The translations under genes were made by a program, and so were the position numbers. The notes under the pieces were generated by a model. It was not told where the DNA came from. It ran no database searches and was given only the letters and a program-made list of their open reading frames with translations. A stretch of 16,356 nucleotides of DNA from Candidatus Berkelbacteria bacterium (lineage in GTDB: Bacteria; Patescibacteriota; UBA1384; VFKW01). The stretch lies in the NCBI GenBank assembly GCA_009885355.1, contig VFKW01000174.1:1-16356 (forward strand), given 5' to 3'. The stretch's first letter is position 1. Each line of letters begins with the position of its first letter. This document shows, piece after piece, positions 5,815-13,597 of the stretch.

Positions 5815-8625
5815 ATGAAAAACAAAAAGAAATTTCGAAACAACTTCACAAATCCTCTAGAAGTGCAAAAAACACTCAAAAAATTTGCCAAAAAAAAGAA
5901 ACTCTTTACTTGGCGATTTTGGCTTAATTTTGCCCTATATTCTATACTCATAGCCCTTTTTGGTTTTGCTCTGCTTTTCGCCTATTTTTCCAAAGACTTA
6001 CCAACGCCTGGCAAGATTAAACATCGCTATGTCTCCCAATCAAGCCAAATCTACGCTAGAGATGGCAAAACCCAGCTCTACACCATATCTGGCGATTTTA
6101 AACGCACTGTTATTACCAAGGATCAGATGCCAAAAACTATCCGCCAAGCTACGGTTGCTATCGAAGATAAAGACTTTTATCGTCATTTCGGCATTGATTT
6201 TAAAGCCATTACCAGAGCCGTTCTGGCAAATCTGACCAACAAAAAATATTCCCAAGGCGGCTCCACAATTACCCAACAATTTGTTAAAAATGCTCTTTTG
6301 ACCAACGAAAAAACATTAACTAGAAAAATCAAAGAATTAATCCTCTCTATGGAAATTGAAATCATGTACAACAAAGAAGATATTTTAACCATGTATCTCA
6401 ATGAAATCCCTTATGGATCAAACGCCTATGGCGTAGATGCCGCCAGCCAACTCTATTACAACAAACATGCCAAGGACCTGACTCTGGATGAAGCTGCAAC
6501 CATCGCCTCAATAGTTCAAGCACCGACATATTTTTACAATCACCAAGACATATTAAAAGATAGACGAAATATTACCCTCAAATACATGCAACAACAAAAA
6601 TTTATCACCAATGCTGAAAAAACCGCCGCCCAAGCAATTCCGATCAAATTCATCCCACGCCGGGAAAACATCAAGTCTCCTCATTTTGTGATGTATGTCA
6701 AAGAGGTTCTAACTGAAAAATACGGCGAAAGACTCGTCGATAGCGGCGGCCTAAAAGTCATTACCACCCTGGATCCTGATAAGCAAAATTTAGCCGAAAA
6801 AGCGGTTACTGATAATATCCCTAACCTCAAAAAATACAATGCTTCCAACGCCGCACTAGTTGCTATTGATCCAAAAACCGGCCAAATCCTCGCCATGGTT
6901 GGATCCATCGACTATTGGAATTTAGAAAACAATGGCAACTTCAATGTTGCCACCGCCAAAAGACAGCCTGGATCATCCATCAAACCATTGGTTTACGCCA
7001 CAGGTTTTCAAGGTAAATATAATCCCGGTTCGATCATTTTCGACCTTCAAACAGATTTTGGTAAATATGTCCCAAAAAATTATGACGGCAGCTATCACGG
7101 TCCTGTAACAATTCGCAAAGCCCTCGGTAATTCCTATAATATTCCAGCCGTAAAGATGCTCGGCATCGTCGGCATCGACAAAATGATCGAAACCGCCACC
7201 GAAATGGGTATTACGACTTTCAATGATCCTAGTCGATATGGCCTTTCGCTCGCACTCGGTGCCGGTGAAGTCCGACCATTAGATATCGCAACTGCTTACT
7301 CGGTTTTTGCCAACAACGGCGCCCTTGAAAAAACAACTCCAATTCTGAAAGTTACAGACGCCAACGGCCGAGTACTCGAAGAATTCAAACCAAAGAAAAA
7401 TGAAAAACAAGTCCTTGACCCCCAAGTCGCCTATGAAATAAACAGCATTCTTTCTGATTTAGATGCCAAAAAACCAACTTTTAGTTTTACTATGAAAAAC
7501 CTAAGTCTATCTGATCGCCCTGTCGCCGCCAAAACCGGTACTACAAATGACTACAAAGACGCTTGGACCGTCGGTTACACTCCCCAGCTTGTCACCGCTG
7601 TTTGGGCAGGAAACAACAACAATAAACCAATGACGCCTTCTGGCGGTTCCATCGGCGCCGCCCCAATATGGCATCAATTCATGCAATCAGCATCCGCCGG
7701 AATGCCAGTCGAAAACTTTTGGCGCCCGCCGGAAATTCAAGAATTGACCGTTGAAAAATTCTCCAACCAATTACCAAACGAATTCTCAAAAGATTTTATC
7801 AAAGATATTTTTGCCAAATGGCAAGTTCCAACAGAACGAGATAGCATCCATACAAAACTCAAAGTCTGCCGTGCAAACGAAAGTCTTCTCGCTCCAAAAA
7901 ATATGCCTGAAGACCAAATTATAGAAAAAATATTTTCCAACATTCACTCCGAATTACCAGATCATCCAAATTGGGAAAATCCTGTCCGTGCTTGGGCCGA
8001 AGCTGCCGGCATGTATATTCCAGCCCCAAACAAATATTGTAAAATCGGAGACGTCTCAAAGCCGACCATTAGCATATCAGAACCTGCAAACAACGCTACT
8101 GTTTCTGGGATATTCGCTATCCGTGCTGAAACATCCTATGCCAGCGGCGCCATTGAAAATGTCGAATTCTTCATCGATGATGTCAAAATCGGCACCGCTG
8201 TCGCCAGCCCTTATACAATCTCATACAACGCCAACCAACTCTCCAGCGGTGTCCATGATCTTTCCGCTCGTGTGAATACTGATAACGGCGGCAATGAAAA
8301 AACCTCAATCTCCATCAAAGTCGGCAGCGATACAATTGCTCCTGGTGATGCCACTATAAACCCTGACCAGAGTAGCGCAAAAGACGATTCCGCCACTATT
8401 TCATGGATCAACCCGTCTGACATTGACTTAGCCAAAGTCCGAGTCTATTTTTCTCAATCAAATATCCAGATTGGATCCCTAAAAGAAGAATTCACCGCCT
8501 CACCAGGATCAAACCAACAAGCCACTTTCTCAGGACTTCCAAAAGGAATTAAATGTTTTACAGTCCGTCCACTTGATAGCTCCAACAACGAAAACCAAAA
8601 AGCCACCCCGCAAATCTGCCTCTAA
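5815..8625 (+). CDS. Class A penicillin-binding protein (PBP1A type) with C-terminal Ig-like and FN3-like domains
   Basis: The 936-residue bifunctional murein synthase begins at ATG 5815, 6 nt after GTGGAG; the in-frame TTG further up overlaps the -10 box. A basic cytoplasmic tail and one transmembrane anchor (about 35-57) lead to the GT51 glycosyltransferase domain. This has catalytic E117 in EDKDFYRHFG and QGGSTITQQ, and ends near QAPTYFYN. The transpeptidase domain has the active serine S387 in SSIK (387-390), SYN (440-442) and KTGT (573-576), all intact. A linker of about 130 residues follows. Then comes an Ig-like domain (about 750-840, TISISEPANNATV...VEFFIDDVKIG) and an FN3-like domain (about 845-936, ATISWINPSDIDLAKVRVYF). 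The extra domains probably bind wall or surface components. It polymerises and cross-links the lipid II made through MurF and Ddl. Confidence 0.95.
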   Translation: MKNKKKFRNNFTNPLEVQKTLKKFAKKKKLFTWRFWLNFALYSILIALFGFALLFAYFSKDLPTPGKIKHRYVSQSSQIYARDGKTQLYTISGDFKRTVITKDQMPKTIRQATVAIEDKDFYRHFGIDFKAITRAVLANLTNKKYSQGGSTITQQFVKNALLTNEKTLTRKIKELILSMEIEIMYNKEDILTMYLNEIPYGSNAYGVDAASQLYYNKHAKDLTLDEAATIASIVQAPTYFYNHQDILKDRRNITLKYMQQQKFITNAEKTAAQAIPIKFIPRRENIKSPHFVMYVKEVLTEKYGERLVDSGGLKVITTLDPDKQNLAEKAVTDNIPNLKKYNASNAALVAIDPKTGQILAMVGSIDYWNLENNGNFNVATAKRQPGSSIKPLVYATGFQGKYNPGSIIFDLQTDFGKYVPKNYDGSYHGPVTIRKALGNSYNIPAVKMLGIVGIDKMIETATEMGITTFNDPSRYGLSLALGAGEVRPLDIATAYSVFANNGALEKTTPILKVTDANGRVLEEFKPKKNEKQVLDPQVAYEINSILSDLDAKKPTFSFTMKNLSLSDRPVAAKTGTTNDYKDAWTVGYTPQLVTAVWAGNNNNKPMTPSGGSIGAAPIWHQFMQSASAGMPVENFWRPPEIQELTVEKFSNQLPNEFSKDFIKDIFAKWQVPTERDSIHTKLKVCRANESLLAPKNMPEDQIIEKIFSNIHSELPDHPNWENPVRAWAEAAGMYIPAPNKYCKIGDVSKPTISISEPANNATVSGIFAIRAETSYASGAIENVEFFIDDVKIGTAVASPYTISYNANQLSSGVHDLSARVNTDNGGNEKTSISIKVGSDTIAPGDATINPDQSSAKDDSATISWINPSDIDLAKVRVYFSQSNIQIGSLKEEFTASPGSNQQATFSGLPKGIKCFTVRPLDSSNNENQKATPQICL

Positions 8626-8640
8626 TTGAACACTCATTTT

Positions 8641-8670
8641 AAAAAAATCTGGCTTAAACCAGATTTTTTT
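8641..8670. terminator. Bidirectional intrinsic terminator between PBP and yacL
   Basis: AAAAAAATCTGG (8641-8652) and CCAGATTTTTTT (8659-8670) form a perfect 12-bp stem around CTTAAA. The outer A/T pairs supply a U-tract on either strand, serving both convergent genes. Confidence 0.93.
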
Positions 8671-8676
8671 AATCCC

Positions 8677-8690
8677 CTAACTACTAACTA
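8677..8690 (-). repeat. Post-stop tandem heptamer array downstream of yacL
   Basis: On the minus strand the yacL stop begins two perfect TAGTTAG heptamers followed by GGGG. TAG occurs at offsets 0, 4, 7 and 11, covering all three frames. It lies directly between the stop codon and the terminator stem. Confidence 0.75.
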
Positions 8691-9608
8691 CTTTTTCGGT
8701 TCCACAAATATCATCTTACCCGAAGCCGTCTGATAAATCCTTACCACCAAACACTCTATATCTTCTCCCACGAACTTATCACCCCCATCAACCACTACCA
8801 TCGTCCCATCTTCCAGATAACCGACGCCCTGATGCTTTTCCTTGCCTTTCTGAACCACTCTAACCAATAAATTTTCACCTGGAATAAGCTGCGGTTTCAC
8901 TGCCACTGCCAAAGCATTCAAATTCAAAACCTCAACCCCTTGTATTTGAGCCACTTGACCCAAATTATAATCCACTGTCAAAATCTTCCCTTTCCTCTCC
9001 CACGCAATTTTTACCAATTTATTATCCACTTTATCTTTATCTTTTAATCTTTCATCTGTTATCTCAATATCCACTTGACGATTCCTCTGCAAATTCGCCA
9101 ATACATCCAAACCCTTCCTCCCTTTTACCCGCTTTAAATCATCTTCGGAATCAGCGATCGCTTGCAATTCCAACAATACAAATTTAGGCACTACAAATTT
9201 TCCAAAAATAAACCCCGTGGAAGCCAATTCCTCAATCCGCCCATCAATCAAAGCCGAAGTATCAATAATAATTTCCATATTGCTAATTTCATTTTCCACT
9301 CGAAGCCAGTTTGAAAAAAACTTTGCAACTGATTTAGATTGCCCGATAAATAAATCAAAAATTGCCACCGCTATTAGCACTTCAATAATAATCGGCAACC
9401 ACTTTCCATAATATCCAGGTAAAAAACCCAAAGATTTTCCAACCAAATTTCCGATAAAAATACCGACAATCACACCCAAAACACCCATAAAAAAATACGG
9501 AAACTCCACTTTTAGAAGTTTTCGAGTCGCAATTAACGCGCCTAAAATAATAACCAAAACGATCAGAAAAAACGTAAAATCATTTTGTGTTGATAATCCC
9601 AATTCCAT
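8688..9608 (-). CDS. yacL: YacL-type membrane-anchored PIN-TRAM protein
   Basis: This 306-residue protein has a hydrophobic N-terminal region with about three membrane segments (about 11-30, 38-57, 70-90). A PIN nuclease-fold domain (about 111-235) and a C-terminal TRAM domain (about 243-305) follow. The PIN acidic set is visible: D116 in IIDTSALIDGRI, E147 in LLELQAIAD, D195 in VDNKLVKIAW and D213 in TVDYNLG, so metal-dependent nuclease activity is plausible. TRAM domains bind RNA or DNA. The order matches Bacillus YacL, whose gene sits in the radA-disA-yacL cluster. The substrate is unresolved. ATG 9608 has AAGGAA just upstream, overlapping the end of radA (8-nt gap), so it is the last gene of recJ-radA-yacL and probably translationally coupled. 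No disA is present between the two genes. Confidence 0.9.
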   Translation of the reverse strand: MELGLSTQNDFTFFLIVLVIILGALIATRKLLKVEFPYFFMGVLGVIVGIFIGNLVGKSLGFLPGYYGKWLPIIIEVLIAVAIFDLFIGQSKSVAKFFSNWLRVENEISNMEIIIDTSALIDGRIEELASTGFIFGKFVVPKFVLLELQAIADSEDDLKRVKGRKGLDVLANLQRNRQVDIEITDERLKDKDKVDNKLVKIAWERKGKILTVDYNLGQVAQIQGVEVLNLNALAVAVKPQLIPGENLLVRVVQKGKEKHQGVGYLEDGTMVVVDGGDKFVGEDIECLVVRIYQTASGKMIFVEPKK

Positions 9609-9616
9609 TTTTCCTT

Positions 9617-10912
9617 CTAACTAAAAATTTTATCCAATATAGACCCGATTGATTTAGCCTCCGGCCTTCTTTTAAAACCCAATCTTTCAGCCTCTTTATA
9701 CCGCTTCTCGGCCTGAGGGACATTACGTATTTCGCCAGAAAGTCCCAACTCTCCAAAAATACACAAATCCCCGCCGATCGACTTATTTTTAAAAGATGAA
9801 ACTACCGCCAAAGCCACGGCCAGATCCACTGCCGGCTCCTTCAATTGAAATCCCCCCACTACATTAACATAAACATCCTGGTTTTGTAATGGCAATTTTG
9901 CCTTATTTGTCAAAACGGCTAATAATAATTGTAATCGATTCACATCAAATCCGCTTGCAGTCCGTTTAGGATAACCAAAAACTGTCGTCGTTGTCAAAGC
10001 CTGTATTTCTACCAGAAATGGCCTACTGCCCTCAATCGTCGCCGTCACCACTGAACCAGGAGACTTCACTCTTTCTTCCAAAAATAATTCCGACGGATTC
10101 ATTATTTCGACTAGTCCTGAGCCTTCCATTGCAAAAATCCCGATCTCATCTGTTGGACCAAACCTATTTTTAATTGCCCGCAGGATTCTCGTCTCACGAA
10201 ATCGATCCCCTTCTAGATAAAATACTGCATCTACTAAATGCTCCAAAGTCCGAGGTCCAGCGATCGACCCATCTTTTGTGGCATGACCGACCAAAACAAT
10301 CGGTATATTATTCGATTTTGCCGTTTTCTGTAATTTTAAAGCGCATTCCCTGACTTGCACAATACTCCCGGGAGTACTAGGGAATTGCTCATCATACATA
10401 GTTTGTATCGAATCCACGATCACCAAATCCGGCCTATCTTTTTTAATAATTTCATTTATATAATTCAAATTTGTTTCTGACAAGATCGACAGTTCTGGAT
10501 TATTTACTACCAATCGATCTGCTCTCATTTTAATCTGCTGAGCCGATTCCTCACCAGAAATATACAAAACCTTTTTCATCCGATCAGCCACCATCAAAAG
10601 CAAAGTTGACTTCCCGATCCCCGGATCGCCTGCCAAAAGCAACAAAGATCCTGGCACCACGCCTCCACCCAATACTCTGTCAAACTCCCCTATTCCAGTT
10701 ATCATTCGACTAAAATTACCCGTCTCGATTTCTTTGATCTTCACCGGTTTTGCCAAATCTTCTCTCGAGCCGCTGCGGCTGCTCGATTTTTTCCCCAATC
10801 CTTTCATCTCAACCAAAGTATTCCAGCTCCCGCAATTTAAGCATTTTCCACTCCATTTTGGACTTTCTTCTCCGCATTGCTCACAAAAAAATATCGTACT
10901 ATCTTTCACCAT
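9617..10912 (-). CDS. radA: DNA repair protein RadA (Sms)
   Basis: This 431-residue branched-DNA helicase-like ATPase promotes RecA-mediated strand exchange and branch migration. An N-terminal C4 zinc finger (C10, C13, C24, C27; CEQCG and CLNCG) precedes the RecA-like domain. That domain has Walker A GDPGIGKST (95-103), Walker B LVIVDSIQT (163-171), VGHATKDG (208-215, usually VGHVTKEG) and the RadA-specific KNRFG (248-252). The Lon-protease-like C-terminal domain follows (about 290-420, with GYPKRTASGFDVNRLQLLLA and VNVVGG). The C-terminus is clipped: after AERLGFKR the family's last strand and helix are reduced to a short PEAKSIGSILDKIFS tail. The start ATG lies 14 nt inside the recJ 3' end, preceded by GAGGGGG with very short spacing. 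GTG as the second codon is a possible alternative. Confidence 0.97.
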   Translation of the reverse strand: MVKDSTIFFCEQCGEESPKWSGKCLNCGSWNTLVEMKGLGKKSSSRSGSREDLAKPVKIKEIETGNFSRMITGIGEFDRVLGGGVVPGSLLLLAGDPGIGKSTLLLMVADRMKKVLYISGEESAQQIKMRADRLVVNNPELSILSETNLNYINEIIKKDRPDLVIVDSIQTMYDEQFPSTPGSIVQVRECALKLQKTAKSNNIPIVLVGHATKDGSIAGPRTLEHLVDAVFYLEGDRFRETRILRAIKNRFGPTDEIGIFAMEGSGLVEIMNPSELFLEERVKSPGSVVTATIEGSRPFLVEIQALTTTTVFGYPKRTASGFDVNRLQLLLAVLTNKAKLPLQNQDVYVNVVGGFQLKEPAVDLAVALAVVSSFKNKSIGGDLCIFGELGLSGEIRNVPQAEKRYKEAERLGFKRRPEAKSIGSILDKIFS

Positions 10913-12590
10913 ACCCCCTCAAATCAACTATCTTCAATTGCAAATTCACATTTCCTTGCCACTGGTTTTTATCAATCGTATATGCGATCTCCAACTCATC
11001 GCCCAAAGAAATCATTTTATCCATTTCACCCTTTCCAAACATCACTGCTTCAAAAGTATTCCCCTTTGCTTGTAATGTCAACTTTAAATGATCTTTGTTT
11101 TTACCCATCAATTTCTTTTCTTTGCAAATCACATTTTTACTATAAAAAACCGGTTTCAAATTTCCTATTCCAAAAGGTTCCAATTTATCCAATTCATCAA
11201 CCAAACTCATTTTAATCTCTGAAAAATCGATTTCCATCTCACATTTCACTTTTCCAACCAAATCATTTTCACTCAATCCATCTTGTGCAATTTGCAACAA
11301 TGCGTCATAAAAATCATCCAAATTTTTCGTTTCAATAGTCAAACCGGCTGCTTTTGCATGCCCGCCATGTTTTACTAATAAATTTTGACATTGATTTAAA
11401 ACTTCAACGATTCCAAATCCATCAATCGATCGAGCGCTCCCAATTCCAATTCCATCTTGATGGCCGATTACTAAAACTGGACGAGTATATTTCTCGGTCA
11501 ATCTTCCTGCCACCAAGCCAATAATTCCCTCCGGCCAACCTTCGCCGGTAACCAAAATCACTCTTTTGTCAAATAATTTACCATCTATCACCTTTTCTTC
11601 GGCTTCTTGCATTACCGTTTTTAAAATTTCCTGCCTACTCTTATTTGCTTCTTCCAATTTCAAGGCAAATCCCATCGCCTCGTCCTCATTTTCACTCAAA
11701 AGAAGCTCAAGCGAATTACTACAATCTCCCATCCTGCCTGGCGCATTTAACCTCGGACCAATCACAAAACCAACCATGTAGGGCGACATCGCATCAACAC
11801 TTATCGCCGCCGCTTCATACAATTTCCGAAGCCCAATTCGCTTTGTCTTTGCAAGTACAATCAATCCAAATTTCGCCAATATTCTATTCTCATCAATAAG
11901 AGGCACAATATCACAAAATGTACTAATCGCCACCAAATCTAAATACCATTTCAATTGATCCATCTTGATCAGACCTGTTTTTTGACACAATCCACATGCC
12001 AACTTAAAAGCCACACCAGTCCCGGATAATTCTTTAAACGGATATTTACAGTCTTTCTGCTTCGGATCAATCACCGCTACAGCATCAGGAAGCAACTCTT
12101 CAATAGGCTCATGATGATCCGTCACTATTACATCAATTCCTTTTGATTTTGCGTACTCCACTTCTTTTTTAGCTGTAATTCCCAAATCCACCGTAATAAC
12201 AAGCTTAATCCCATTATCAAAAAAATAATCAATCCCACGCTTATTCATACCATAACCTTCAGATCGCTTTGGAATATATGTAAAAATTTCAAGTCCATTT
12301 TTTTTTAATATATCCCGAAGCAGTGCCGTCGCCGGGATTCCATCAGCGTCATAATCCCCGAATATTCCCACTTTCTCTTTTTTTTCGATCGCCTCCAAAA
12401 TGCGATCAATCGCCTTATCCATCCCAAGCATCAAAAAAGGATCATGCAATCCTTTCTGATAATCCGGCTTCAAAAAATCATCTCTATCTTTTTGCAAAAT
12501 ACCACGATTTTCCAATACTTGATCAAGGATCTGATCCCGAACCCTCTTCCCCACTTCCCAAATCTTATTTTTAGTTAAAACCTTTTCCAT
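10899..12590 (-). CDS. recJ: Single-stranded-DNA-specific exonuclease RecJ
   Basis: This 563-residue DHH-family 5'-3' exonuclease acts in recombination and mismatch or base-excision repair. Motif I is DYDADG (79-84) and motif II appears as TVDLGI (133-138). Motif III is the DHH triad (158-160, VTDHHEP). The DHHA1 half carries the GGHAKAAG signature, preceded by GIGSARSIDGF. An OB-fold-like C-terminus (about 450-563, with LEPFGIGNLKPVF) completes the normal RecJ layout. All metal ligands of the DHH motifs are present. ATG 12590 has AAGGG 4 nt upstream. Its 3' end overlaps radA by 14 nt, so the two should be made from one message. Upstream is the repeat-rich gap after ftsQ; I see no strong promoter in it, so the start of this operon is uncertain. 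Confidence 0.97.
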   Translation of the reverse strand: MEKVLTKNKIWEVGKRVRDQILDQVLENRGILQKDRDDFLKPDYQKGLHDPFLMLGMDKAIDRILEAIEKKEKVGIFGDYDADGIPATALLRDILKKNGLEIFTYIPKRSEGYGMNKRGIDYFFDNGIKLVITVDLGITAKKEVEYAKSKGIDVIVTDHHEPIEELLPDAVAVIDPKQKDCKYPFKELSGTGVAFKLACGLCQKTGLIKMDQLKWYLDLVAISTFCDIVPLIDENRILAKFGLIVLAKTKRIGLRKLYEAAAISVDAMSPYMVGFVIGPRLNAPGRMGDCSNSLELLLSENEDEAMGFALKLEEANKSRQEILKTVMQEAEEKVIDGKLFDKRVILVTGEGWPEGIIGLVAGRLTEKYTRPVLVIGHQDGIGIGSARSIDGFGIVEVLNQCQNLLVKHGGHAKAAGLTIETKNLDDFYDALLQIAQDGLSENDLVGKVKCEMEIDFSEIKMSLVDELDKLEPFGIGNLKPVFYSKNVICKEKKLMGKNKDHLKLTLQAKGNTFEAVMFGKGEMDKMISLGDELEIAYTIDKNQWQGNVNLQLKIVDLRGYGER

Positions 12591-12749
12591 AAAACCCTTA
12601 CTGCTTATTAGCCATTATGTGGCCCGCTTGGGACTTATTAACTTATTCTTCGACCCATTCGGCTAACGCTCAGGGCAAGCTCCTGTGGAGAAGCTTCAAC
12701 AGTTCTCGACTCGGCTCGAACAATAAATTATTTCTTATATTTCTTAATT
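12591..12749. repeat. Composite intergenic element, copy 2, between ftsQ and recJ
   Basis: The gap opens with a 16-bp word CTTACTGCTTATTAGC (12597-12612) that is repeated perfectly at 12750-12765, on the far side of the element. Inside are TAGCCA-T-TATGTGGCCC and GGGACTTAT (12610-12639, related to 4417-4446). A stretch rich in palindromic words follows (TTCGACCCATTCGGC, GCTCC-tgt-GGAG, TCTCGACTCGGCTCGA), then AT-rich sequence with TTAATTCTTAC, also present in copy 1. No reading frame or U-tailed terminator is evident. Confidence 0.7.
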
Positions 12750-12779
12750 CTTACTGCTTATTAGCTTACCAGCTTACTA
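12750..12779 (-). repeat. Post-stop tandem octamer array downstream of ftsQ
   Basis: On the minus strand: ftsQ stop TAG, then TAAGCTGG, TAAGCTAA, TAAGCAG, TAAG. Stops occur at offsets 0, 3, 11, 16, 19 and 26, closing every frame. The unit is the same TAAGCTRR octamer as after tyrS. Confidence 0.78.
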
Positions 12780-13571
12780 TTTCCAATACCCATATCCTTC
12801 CGTTCTCAAATCAACATATTCCTTGATCTCAGCCTTATGTTTATCCAATATCTTTTTCAAATCATCCAGCTGATATTGCGGCGATCGATTACCGTCCATC
12901 AACACCTTCCATCCCAAATCAGTCACCACTATCGGATGAAAAGAAGTTTCCAAAACTTCAATTTTTACCAATTTCACACCCTCAACCTTTGTGAAATTAT
13001 CACTAATATAACTCACAAAATCAATAAATCTAGAAGATATTAATCTTTGCCCAGGCTTTATCACATAGTTTGTTGTGTCAACAACAATTGGTAATTTTTT
13101 CCACTCCTCTTTAGTTGAAACATCTCCAACCTCCCGAAAAGCAATCCCCAGCTTATCTACTAAAAAATTTTTACCATTTGTTTGCCAAATCAATGCTACC
13201 GTTCTTTCTGACACTACCACTTTAATTGCATCTGGCAAACCCTTATACACATTCACATTATAAGCCTGAGGGTACACTTCTTTTATCCTATCGGACAACT
13301 TAAAATTATTAACCGCAAAAATATTTTGTCCTTTTATTTTCTCTACCTCTGTTTTTGCTTCATTTGATACAGAACCTTCGTAAGTAATTATCTTAACTTT
13401 AAAACAGTTGCTCATCACAAAAAAATAAGCCAACCCCCCCACCAATCCAACTATTAAAACAAAATTAATAAAAGACTTCGGCACATATATTGCCGCCGAT
13501 TCTTTCTGCATTCTATCCAAAATCATCGGATTTCGTCGAATTTTACTACTTTTAACCTTCCGAAGAGCCAT
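12777..13571 (-). CDS. ftsQ: Cell division protein FtsQ/DivIB
   Basis: This 264-residue bitopic divisome protein has a basic cytoplasmic tail (1-30) and one transmembrane helix (about 34-53). A POTRA domain follows (about 56-125, with GQNIFAVNNFKLSDRIKEVY and AIKVVVSERTVALIW), then the FtsQ beta domain to the C-terminus. The ending YVDLRTEGYGYWK corresponds to the YIDLRxxxxxYxK tail that contacts FtsB/FtsL in better-known FtsQ proteins. Overall identity is expected to be low, as usual in this family, but domain order and length fit. The ATG is preceded by GAGGG 4 nt upstream. It is the last gene of murF-ddl-ftsQ, a dcw-type fragment; ftsA and ftsZ are not downstream as they are in many bacteria. 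The stop runs directly into the octamer array. Confidence 0.88.
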   Translation of the reverse strand: MALRKVKSSKIRRNPMILDRMQKESAAIYVPKSFINFVLIVGLVGGLAYFFVMSNCFKVKIITYEGSVSNEAKTEVEKIKGQNIFAVNNFKLSDRIKEVYPQAYNVNVYKGLPDAIKVVVSERTVALIWQTNGKNFLVDKLGIAFREVGDVSTKEEWKKLPIVVDTTNYVIKPGQRLISSRFIDFVSYISDNFTKVEGVKLVKIEVLETSFHPIVVTDLGWKVLMDGNRSPQYQLDDLKKILDKHKAEIKEYVDLRTEGYGYWK

Positions 13572-13597
13572 TTTCCCTCTTTTTTTATATTTTCTAG

